A stretch of DNA of 64,000 nt from Amycolatopsis lexingtonensis. GTDB taxonomy: Bacteria; Actinomycetota; Actinomycetes; Mycobacteriales; Pseudonocardiaceae. This document shows positions 35,457-42,147 of the stretch, piece after piece (position 1 is the first letter of the stretch; each line of letters opens with the position of its first letter). Both the position numbers and the translations under genes were made by a program. The stretch is taken from positions 5,997,501 through 6,061,500 of the forward strand of contig NZ_JADBEG010000001.1 in the NCBI RefSeq assembly GCF_014873755.1, given 5' to 3'. Under the pieces are notes generated by a model, which had not been told where the DNA came from, ran no database searches, and was given only the letters and a program-made list of their open reading frames with translations.

Positions 35457-36224
35457 ATGCCGGAAACCCGCCACCCCACGCCCGAAGGCCGTACGCCCGC
35501 AGGAAAGGGCCGGCTGCCGCACGGCTTCCACCTCGGCCCCCACCGCCACGCCGACGGCCAGCTGGTCTACGCGGCCGCCGGCGCCTTCGCCACGACGACC
35601 GAACGCGGGACCTGGGTCGCCCCGGCCGACCGGGTCGCCTGGACGCCACCCGGGTTCGACCACTCGCACCGCTGCTACGGCCGGACCGACTTCCGGCTCG
35701 TCGTCATCCCGGCCGAGCTGTGCGGCGAGCTCGCGGCGCACCCCGGCGTGTTCGCGGTGAGCCCGCTCCTGCGCGAGGTCCTCCTGGCACTGACGGACGA
35801 GCGCGAGAGCCGCCCGGGCGCCCATCGGCGGCTGCGCGAGGTCGTGCTCGACGAACTCGCCGGGCCGCCCGAAGAGGCCCTGCACCTGCCCGAACCGCGG
35901 GACGACCGGCTGCGCGCCGTCACCGCCCTCCTGCACGCCGACCCGGCGCGGACCACGACGCTGGCCGAGCTGGGCCGCGCGGCCGGGGCGAGCGAACGCA
36001 CCCTCAGCCGGCTGTTCCAGGCCGAGCTCGGCATGGGCTTCCACCGCTGGCGCACCATCCTGCGCGTCCACCACGCGCTGGCCCACCTGACCGAAGGCCA
36101 CTCGGTCACCGACACCGCGATGGCGTGCGGGTGGTCCAACCCGTCGAGTTTCATCGACGCCTTCACCGAGGTCGTCGGCCAGACTCCGGGCCGGTACCAG
36201 GCCGGGCGCACCCGGCGGCGGTGA
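35457..36224 (+). CDS. AraC-family transcriptional regulator
   Basis: 255 residues: an N-terminal cupin sensor (LPHGFHLGPHRHADGQLVYAAAG...WVAPADRVAWTPPGFDHSHRCYG) and a C-terminal double HTH (LAELGRAAGASERTLSRLFQAELG, TDTAMACGWSNPSSFIDAFTEVVGQTPGRY). It lies 72 bp upstream of pobA on the same strand, matching the PobR-pobA arrangement, so 4-hydroxybenzoate is a plausible effector. Confidence 0.92.
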   Translation: MPETRHPTPEGRTPAGKGRLPHGFHLGPHRHADGQLVYAAAGAFATTTERGTWVAPADRVAWTPPGFDHSHRCYGRTDFRLVVIPAELCGELAAHPGVFAVSPLLREVLLALTDERESRPGAHRRLREVVLDELAGPPEEALHLPEPRDDRLRAVTALLHADPARTTTLAELGRAAGASERTLSRLFQAELGMGFHRWRTILRVHHALAHLTEGHSVTDTAMACGWSNPSSFIDAFTEVVGQTPGRYQAGRTRRR

Positions 36225-36243
36225 ATTGGCGGGTTTCCGGTAT

Positions 36244-36261
36244 CCGGTGTCCCCGCACCGG
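36244..36261. promoter_or_regulatory. Inverted repeat upstream of pobA
   Basis: CCGGTG-TCCCCG-CACCGG, perfect 6-bp arms, between the AraC gene and pobA, 36 bp before the pobA start. Candidate activator site. Confidence 0.4.
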
Positions 36262-36296
36262 TTGGTGGCGGCCGCCGCCGGGACCACAGTGGACCC

Positions 36297-37436
36297 ATGA
36301 CCGAACACACCACCGTCGTCGTCATCGGAGCCGGGGTCGCCGGGCTCACCCTCGCGAACCTGTTGCAGCGCAGCGGAATCGACTGCGTCGTCCTGGAGAA
36401 GCGGAGTCGGGCATACGTCGAACAGCGGCAACGGGCCGGAACCATCGACACCCGCGGCGTGCGCATGTTCCGCGAGTGGGGACTCGAGGAGGTGTTCGCG
36501 AACGACGCCTTGCCGGACGTCGAGGGCGGCTTCTTCCTCGACGGCGAGGAACTGCCGATCGACTTCGCCGAGGACGACGAGAGCGTCTTCTGCCCCCAGC
36601 AGGTCCTCGTCCGCAACCTCACGGACGTCTTCCTGCGCGCCGGCGGGGATCTCCGCTTCGAAGCCGACGGCATCACCTTGGCGAACCTCGAAAATCCCGT
36701 CGTGCGGTACGCCGACGTCACCATCCACTGCGACTTCATCGCCGGCTGCGACGGCGACCGCGGGGTCAGCCGGACGGCCGTGCCCGCCGGTGCCCTCACC
36801 CGCTACTCCCGCGAGTACGGCTACGCCTGGCTGAGCGTGCTGGCCGAGGTGCCCGCGAACCCGTCCGGCATGGCGATCCATTCCCGCGGCCTGGCGGGGA
36901 TGATCCCGCGCGGCGCGCACGCCAGCCGCGGCTACCTCCAGTGCGCCCTCGACGACGTACTCGCGGATTGGCCGGACGAGCGCGTCTGGAGTGAATTGAG
37001 CGCCCGGTTCGGCCGGCCGGTCACGCCCGGCCGGATCGCCGAAAAGCGGTTGGTGCCCCTGCGAAACGTGGTCTACAGCCCGATGCACCACGGCCGGCTG
37101 TACCTGCTCGGCGACGCGGCCCACATCGTCCCGCCGATGAGCGCCAAGGGGATCCACCTCGCCCTCTTCGACGCCGAAACCTTCGCGCGCGCCGTCATCC
37201 GGCAGGCGAAGGAAGACGATCCGAGCCTGCTCGACGCATATTCGGAGACTTGCCTGGACCACGTCTGGAACTACCAGGCGTTCGCGGCGTGGATCACCGA
37301 CGTCATGCACGACGCCGGTGACGCCTCCTACGCGGGCGAGTTCCGCAAGCGGATCGCCCGCGCGGAACTGACGCGCCAGTTCACGTCACCCGCCGCGAGC
37401 CGCCTGTTCGGCGAACTCGCCGCCGGGGTGAACTAG
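36297..37436 (+). CDS. pobA: 4-hydroxybenzoate 3-monooxygenase (PobA-like)
   Basis: 379 residues, group A flavoprotein monooxygenase: VVVIGAGVAGLTLANLL (FAD), DFIAGCDGDRGVSR (the DG motif) and LYLLGDAAHIVPPMSAKGIHLALFDAE. The last segment, including PPMSAKG, and RAGTIDTRGVRMFREWGL near residue 50 are typical of PobA rather than of salicylate or phenol hydroxylases. It converts 4-hydroxybenzoate to protocatechuate with NAD(P)H and O2. Downstream ring-cleavage genes are not adjacent. Confidence 0.88.
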   Translation: MTEHTTVVVIGAGVAGLTLANLLQRSGIDCVVLEKRSRAYVEQRQRAGTIDTRGVRMFREWGLEEVFANDALPDVEGGFFLDGEELPIDFAEDDESVFCPQQVLVRNLTDVFLRAGGDLRFEADGITLANLENPVVRYADVTIHCDFIAGCDGDRGVSRTAVPAGALTRYSREYGYAWLSVLAEVPANPSGMAIHSRGLAGMIPRGAHASRGYLQCALDDVLADWPDERVWSELSARFGRPVTPGRIAEKRLVPLRNVVYSPMHHGRLYLLGDAAHIVPPMSAKGIHLALFDAETFARAVIRQAKEDDPSLLDAYSETCLDHVWNYQAFAAWITDVMHDAGDASYAGEFRKRIARAELTRQFTSPAASRLFGELAAGVN

Positions 37437-37936
37437 CGGTCCGAGCGCAGGGAGGCCGGGTCGAAGGACTCCCAGTACGCGTCCTCGTCCTCGGTACTCG
37501 GCACGGACGGCGCCGCCGCGGGTTCGGCACCCAGCCGCTCGGCCCGCAGCCGCTGGAACTCCTCGACCGTCATGCCCGGGTCGTCGTCCGCCGCGCGGGC
37601 CGGCGCCGGCATCCCCGTCATCTGCTCGATCATGTACGTCATGTCCTCGCCGAGCAGCAAGGCGACCTTGTTGTAGGCGTCCTGGGTCGCTTCCCGCATC
37701 GCGGCCTGCGCGACCTCCACCACCCGCGGTCCCAGCTGCTCGCCGAGGTTGATCGCGGACGGCGCAAGCCACAACCGCAAGAGCTTCCCGCGGGCGTCGA
37801 CGGTCGCTTCGACCTGCCCGTCGACGTCGTGGGCGGTCCCGGAAGCGGCGGCCATCAGTTCGTCCACTTTGGACATGGCTGCTTCGCGGGCCCGGGCCTG
37901 CTCGATCAGCTGGCGGGTCGTGATCACCCCGGTCAC
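37433..37936 (-). CDS. YbaB/EbfC-like protein of a secretion-type cassette
   Basis: 167 residues. N-terminal helix (RQLIEQARAREAAMSKVDELMAAASG), central strands VEATVDARGKLLRLWLAPSAIN as in YbaB/EbfC nucleoid proteins, and an acidic, Pro/Ala-rich tail ending DEDAYWESFDPASL. Last gene of a four-gene run; it overlaps the preceding EbfC-like gene by 4 bp. Actinomycetes often encode such variants next to WXG100/type VII-like genes. Role unknown. Confidence 0.75.
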   Translation of the reverse strand: MTGVITTRQLIEQARAREAAMSKVDELMAAASGTAHDVDGQVEATVDARGKLLRLWLAPSAINLGEQLGPRVVEVAQAAMREATQDAYNKVALLLGEDMTYMIEQMTGMPAPARAADDDPGMTVEEFQRLRAERLGAEPAAAPSVPSTEDEDAYWESFDPASLRSDR

Positions 37937-38316
37937 CTCCCGTACGTGTAGGTGTCGGCGTCCGGGTCGTCGTCCGGGATCGGCTCGTACCCCAGGACGT
38001 CCAGCTGCGCCTTGTCCACCACCGGCGCCAGCGCGTGGTACATCCGGTCGCCCGCGCGGCGGGTCGCGCGCTGGGCCAGCTCGAGGATCTGGTCGGCGAG
38101 CACCGCCGACCCGTGCCGCAGCGTCGAGCGGTGGATCGTCAGCCCGGTCAGCAGCCCGCCGGGAGCCACCTGGACCTCGATGGTGCCGTCCGGGGACGCC
38201 GCCTTGCCCACCACCGGGCCGGAGCGGGCGAAGCGCGCCGAAGCATCGGCCTCCGCCCGCTCCGCCTGCTCGGTGATCCGCGCTGTCGCCAGCTCGATGT
38301 CGAAGTCAGCCACCAC
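37933..38316 (-). CDS. YbaB/EbfC-like protein
   Basis: 127 residues with the same fold as the next gene: IELATARITEQAERAEADA, then TIEVQVAPGGLLTGLTIHRST, then a helical segment and an acidic tail (DDDPDADTYTYG). Starts directly after the NlpC/P60 stop. Two consecutive diverged copies suggest duplication into a heteromeric pair. Confidence 0.75.
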   Translation of the reverse strand: MVADFDIELATARITEQAERAEADASARFARSGPVVGKAASPDGTIEVQVAPGGLLTGLTIHRSTLRHGSAVLADQILELAQRATRRAGDRMYHALAPVVDKAQLDVLGYEPIPDDDPDADTYTYGR

Positions 38317-39447
38317 TCACCCCGTAGGCCGGTAGAAACCGATGAACGACTGTCCCGCGTTCGTGGTGCGGATCTTGCTGATCTGCACCGGGTCGCCCGC
38401 CTCGACCATCTGGCCGTCGCCGATCACCATGGCCACGTGGCCGGACCACACGACGAGGTCGCCGGGCAGGAGCTGGTCGATCGAGGGGACCTCCGCGCCG
38501 ACCGTCTGCTGCGCCGCCGTCCGCGGCAGCTGCAGGCCCGCGTCCTGGTACGACGTCATGGTCAGCCCGCTGCAGTCGAGGCCCTGGCCGCGGGCGGTGC
38601 CGCCCCAGACGTACGGCACGCCGAGCTGCGAAAGCGCGTTGCGCACGGCCTTCGCCGCGGTTTCGTTCGGCGCCATGACCTGCTTGCCGCCGGGCAGGTT
38701 GATCGCGACGCCGGAGCCGGGCTGCGGCGGGATCGCGACCGGCAGCCGGGGCTTGTGCACGGCGCCGCCACCACCGCCGCCGCCTCCCCCACCGCCGCCG
38801 CCCCCGCCGTCCGAGCCGCCGCCGGAGTAGCCGCTGTTGCTGTTGAACGACGAGCCGACCTTCGTCGAGGAAGCGCTGCTCGACGACGTCGTCTGCTCGC
38901 CGCCGCCCAGCCGGGTGCCGATGTCGGTCAGCTGGTTGATCGTCTGCTCGCTGAAGGTCGCGGCCTGGCCGGTGAGCTGGGTGATCTTCGTCTGCAGCTT
39001 CATCAGGATGTCGCGCGACGCGGCGGCGCGGCTCTCCGGCGGCTGGATCGACTTCACCGCCGCCAGCGCCTTCATCGACGCCGAGATCTCCTTGATGATC
39101 TGGTCGCGCACCTGGTCGTTCTTGATCTCGCCGACGTGCAGCGCCTCGGCGGCCTCGGTGACGGCCTTCTCGATCTCGGCGCTCTCGTCGAGGAGGTCCT
39201 GGACCTCTTTCTCGAGGCTCTGCGACGTCGCGGTGGCGCGATCGGTCGTCGAGCCCGAACTGGCCGACGTCAGGTTGACGCGCTGCTCGGACGCGACGTC
39301 GCGGGTGCGGCCCACCGACGTCTGCAGGGCGTAGTGCGCGTCCCGCGCGCCGCCGATCGCGGCCGGGTCGTGGCGCACCTTGGCGGCGAACTGGTTCGTG
39401 GTGTCCAGGCCGTGCCGGACGAGCTGGTCGGCGTGGTGCTCGGTCAC
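38317..39447 (-). CDS. NlpC/P60 peptidoglycan hydrolase with WXG-like helical N-domain and poly-Gly hinge
   Basis: 376 residues. Residues 1-180 are alpha-helical and resemble the WXG100/ESX-substrate helical hairpin; residues 185-230 are a Ser-rich then glycine hinge with about 15 consecutive glycines. The C-terminal domain is NlpC/P60: GVPYVWGG, DCSGLTMTSY with catalytic Cys293, and SGHVAMVIGDG with catalytic His338. No Sec signal peptide, so export may use a type VII-like route. Start overlaps the upstream gene (GTGA). Confidence 0.85.
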   Translation of the reverse strand: MTEHHADQLVRHGLDTTNQFAAKVRHDPAAIGGARDAHYALQTSVGRTRDVASEQRVNLTSASSGSTTDRATATSQSLEKEVQDLLDESAEIEKAVTEAAEALHVGEIKNDQVRDQIIKEISASMKALAAVKSIQPPESRAAASRDILMKLQTKITQLTGQAATFSEQTINQLTDIGTRLGGGEQTTSSSSASSTKVGSSFNSNSGYSGGGSDGGGGGGGGGGGGGGGAVHKPRLPVAIPPQPGSGVAINLPGGKQVMAPNETAAKAVRNALSQLGVPYVWGGTARGQGLDCSGLTMTSYQDAGLQLPRTAAQQTVGAEVPSIDQLLPGDLVVWSGHVAMVIGDGQMVEAGDPVQISKIRTTNAGQSFIGFYRPTG

Positions 39448-39794
39448 GCGCGGCCCGGCCCGAGGTCGGTCCCGAGTCTGCGCACGACGTCGCCGTGCTC
39501 GGCTTCGACCGCCGCGTAGTTGCGGTCGGTCTGCCGGGCAGCCTCGCCGACCTGACGCCAGCCGCCGCCGACGCGGTGCATCTTCTCCTGCAGCGCGCGC
39601 ATCCGGCCGCTGTAGGCCCCCGAGAACCCGGATTCGCCGCCCATTTCCGAGAAGCCGTGGCCGCCGAGCGTCACGTGCGGGCCGACGTGCTTGTCGGCGG
39701 CACCCTTGACGTCATCCCCGAGCGGGTCGACTTCGCGCGCGTACCGCGTGTACGCGCCGTCGTCGACGTGAAACCCCGAATGCGAACCGTCCAC
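39444..39794 (-). CDS. Small WXG100/ESX-like helical protein
   Basis: 116 residues: a Gly-rich front (about 1-60) and a C-terminal helical region with GGGWRQVGEAARQTDRNYAAVEAEHG, which carries a W-x-x-x pattern reminiscent of the excreted virulence factor/WXG families. First gene of the cassette, coupled to the NlpC/P60 gene. Probable partner or chaperone for its secretion; inference. Confidence 0.65.
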   Translation of the reverse strand: MDGSHSGFHVDDGAYTRYAREVDPLGDDVKGAADKHVGPHVTLGGHGFSEMGGESGFSGAYSGRMRALQEKMHRVGGGWRQVGEAARQTDRNYAAVEAEHGDVVRRLGTDLGPGRA

Positions 39795-39905
39795 TGGCCC
39801 TCCCTGTCACCGGGGGTGCGACGTGCGCGCGCGACCCCCGGTTCCCCATGGTGCGGGATTCAGCCTAGACCACGGTCCGTACCCGGGTGGGCGAATTGCC
39901 CGGAG

Positions 39906-40715
39906 TCAGCCGGTGACCTTCTTGAGCCAATCGGGGTCCTGCCAGGACACGATCGTGCCGTTCGCGGTGACCGTCGGCGTGCCGAAGCCGCGCTGGCCGC
40001 CACCGAAGTCCTGCGCCAGCTTCGGGTCGTTCTCGATCTGCTGGAACGCCGTGTTGAGCTGGTCGTCGTAGGTGCCCGCGTTGACGGTCTGCGCGAACGC
40101 CGGGTCGGTGATCCCCACGTTCTTGCCCAGCTCGATCAGCTGCGCCTTGTCGTAGCCGCGCTTGCCTTCCTCGGGCTGGTTCGCGAACAGCGCGTCGTGG
40201 AACTGGACGAACTTGCCGGCGTCGGCCGCGGCGAGTGCCGCGTTCGCCGAGTCGAGCGAGTAGCCGGGCGGGCTCGAGCGCTCGTTCAGCAGCGGCACCA
40301 TGTGGTAGCGGACCTGCAGCTTGCCGTCGTTGACCGCCTGCTCGACCTGGCCCTTGTACTGCTTCTCGAACTCACCGCAGATCGGGCAGAGGAAGTCGGC
40401 GTAGACGTCGATCGTGGCCTTGGCGCCCGGCTTGCCGACGGTGACGACCACTCCGTCACGCTTCTGGGTGACATCGGAGGCCAGCGAACTGGTCGTTTCA
40501 CCGGTGCCGATGGTCTTGCCCTCGGTCTTGTTCCGGTCCGAAATCGTCCAGATCACGCCGCCGATCACGAGCGCGGCCACGACGACCACCGCCGCGATCC
40601 CGATGATCCACTTCCGCTTGTCCCCGGACGCGCCCCTGGCCTGGGCCACCGCCTTGGCTCCCCCGGCCTGCGCGGCCTGACGACGCTTCCGAGCGGTCCG
40701 CTCAGCTCCACCCAC
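39906..40715 (-). CDS. Membrane-anchored DsbA-like thiol oxidoreductase
   Basis: 269 residues: basic cytoplasmic N-terminus, one transmembrane helix (about 36-57), then a thioredoxin-fold DsbA domain with FLCPICGEF (Cys110, Cys113) and a cis-Pro region near GTPTVTANG. Oriented to the cell surface, where it would introduce disulfides into exported proteins. Its start is 6 bp after the MauE-like gene, its presumed redox partner. Confidence 0.92.
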   Translation of the reverse strand: MGGAERTARKRRQAAQAGGAKAVAQARGASGDKRKWIIGIAAVVVVAALVIGGVIWTISDRNKTEGKTIGTGETTSSLASDVTQKRDGVVVTVGKPGAKATIDVYADFLCPICGEFEKQYKGQVEQAVNDGKLQVRYHMVPLLNERSSPPGYSLDSANAALAAADAGKFVQFHDALFANQPEEGKRGYDKAQLIELGKNVGITDPAFAQTVNAGTYDDQLNTAFQQIENDPKLAQDFGGGQRGFGTPTVTANGTIVSWQDPDWLKKVTG

Positions 40716-40721
40716 TGTGTA

Positions 40722-41249
40722 TCAGTTCCCTTCCGCGATACCCGAGTAGTCGGCCTCGGGCTCGGTGGAGTTCCCGCGACCTCGCGCCAGCCAGCCGTCG
40801 ACCGACAGCCACGTGCGCGGCCGCGCCAGCAGCCAGACGGCGAGCAGCGCGAACCCGGTGTCGCGGAGGATCTCCTGCGGGTACTCGGTCTGCCCCGCCG
40901 CCACCTGGCCGCCGCCGCCGAAGCACCCGCAGTCGATGCTCAGCCCGCGCGCCCACGACTGGGCGATGCCGGCGATGAGCACGACGAGCAGCACCAGCGC
41001 GGCACCGGCGGCCCACCGGGTCGCCAGGCCCGCGAGCAGGAACAGCCCGAGCACGAGTTCGACGAGCGGCAGCGCGATGGCCACCACGTCCGTGAGCGCG
41101 TCCGGGAGCACGTCGTACGCCTGCACGGCGATCAGCGTCTGCCCGGGATCCGCCAGTTTCAGCGCACCCGAAACGAGCCAGACGGCAGCCAGCCCGAGCC
41201 GGGCGAGCGTGCCGACGGCGTCCAGCACGGGTTGGGACGGTCGCACCAC
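40722..41249 (-). CDS. MauE/DoxX-like membrane protein
   Basis: 175 residues with four hydrophobic segments and SIDCGCFGGG (Cys107, Cys109), the CxC motif of MauE. MauE-like proteins can act as the membrane oxidant of DsbA proteins in place of DsbB or VKOR; the adjacent DsbA-like gene supports this. Confidence 0.88.
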   Translation of the reverse strand: MVRPSQPVLDAVGTLARLGLAAVWLVSGALKLADPGQTLIAVQAYDVLPDALTDVVAIALPLVELVLGLFLLAGLATRWAAGAALVLLVVLIAGIAQSWARGLSIDCGCFGGGGQVAAGQTEYPQEILRDTGFALLAVWLLARPRTWLSVDGWLARGRGNSTEPEADYSGIAEGN

Positions 41250-41316
41250 GCACTTAGGCTAACGGGAGGACCTGAGAACCACGTGAGGGCAGGGCAGCGG
41301 CGGAGGGAGCGGCTGG

Positions 41317-42147
41317 ATGCGGTGGCGCACGCTCCTCGCTTCGGCGTTGTTGCTGGTCACGACGTCGGCGTGCGGCCCGGCGAGCGTTTCGCCGACCGAC
41401 TCGCTGGTCACCCGGGCGAGTGCCACGGATCACCTGACCATCGGCATCCGGTTCGACGCGCCCGGGCTTTCGGAGCACACCGTGGACGGCCGGTTCGTCG
41501 GGTTCGACGTCGACGTCGCGACTTTCGTCGCCTCGGAACTCGGCGTCGCGGCCAAGGACATCACCTGGCGCGAAACGACGTCGGCGACGCGGGAGACGGA
41601 CCTCACCTCCGGCGCGGTCGACCTGGTCGTGGCCACCTATTCGATCACCGACAAGCGCAAGCAGGTCGTCTCGTTCGCCGGGCCGTACTTCACCACCGGC
41701 CAGGACCTGCTGGTGCGCCGGACGTCGGCCGACATCACCGGCCCGGAGGCCCTCAACGGGCGGCGGCTGTGCTCGGTCACCGGGTCGACGCCGGCGCAGC
41801 AGGTGAAGGACAAGTTCGCCCAGGCCGTCCAGCTGGTCGAGTACCCGCGGTACTCCGACTGCGTGACGGCGCTGCTGGCCGGCCAGATCGACGCCGTCAC
41901 CACGGACGCGGTGATCCTCGCCGGCTACGTCGCGCGCGACCCCGAGCTGCTGAAGATCGTCGGGAAGCCGTTCTCGGCGGAGAAGTACGGCGTCGGCCTG
42001 CGCAAGGGCGACACGCAGGGTGTCAACGCGGTCGACGACGCGATCCGCAAGATGATCTCCTCCGGCGAATGGCTCCGCTCGCTCAACGCGAACATCGGGC
42101 CGTCCGGTTACCAGCTGCCCCCACCCCCCGAGGTCTCCCCGAAGTGA
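41317..42147 (+). CDS. Orphan amino-acid-type (glutamate) solute-binding lipoprotein
   Basis: 276 residues: lipoprotein signal LLASALLLVTTSACGPA, then a class 3 binding-protein fold (LTIGIRFDAPGLS, VGFDVDVATFVASELG, SGAVDLVVATYSIT, DCVTALLAGQIDAVTTDAVILAGY). Resembles GluB-type proteins, but no permease or ATPase is adjacent, so it either serves a distant transporter or acts as a sensor. Its stop overlaps the hrpB start by 4 bp. Confidence 0.88.
   Translation: MRWRTLLASALLLVTTSACGPASVSPTDSLVTRASATDHLTIGIRFDAPGLSEHTVDGRFVGFDVDVATFVASELGVAAKDITWRETTSATRETDLTSGAVDLVVATYSITDKRKQVVSFAGPYFTTGQDLLVRRTSADITGPEALNGRRLCSVTGSTPAQQVKDKFAQAVQLVEYPRYSDCVTALLAGQIDAVTTDAVILAGYVARDPELLKIVGKPFSAEKYGVGLRKGDTQGVNAVDDAIRKMISSGEWLRSLNANIGPSGYQLPPPPEVSPK

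Noticed and set aside
36225..36296. Riboswitch before pobA
   Set aside because: Only a short inverted repeat is visible, with no conserved aptamer elements.
38760..38815. Simple-sequence slippage artefact in the NlpC/P60 gene
   Set aside because: The glycine run uses mixed codons (GGC, GGT, GGA, GGG) and the frame is intact across it, so it is a real hinge.
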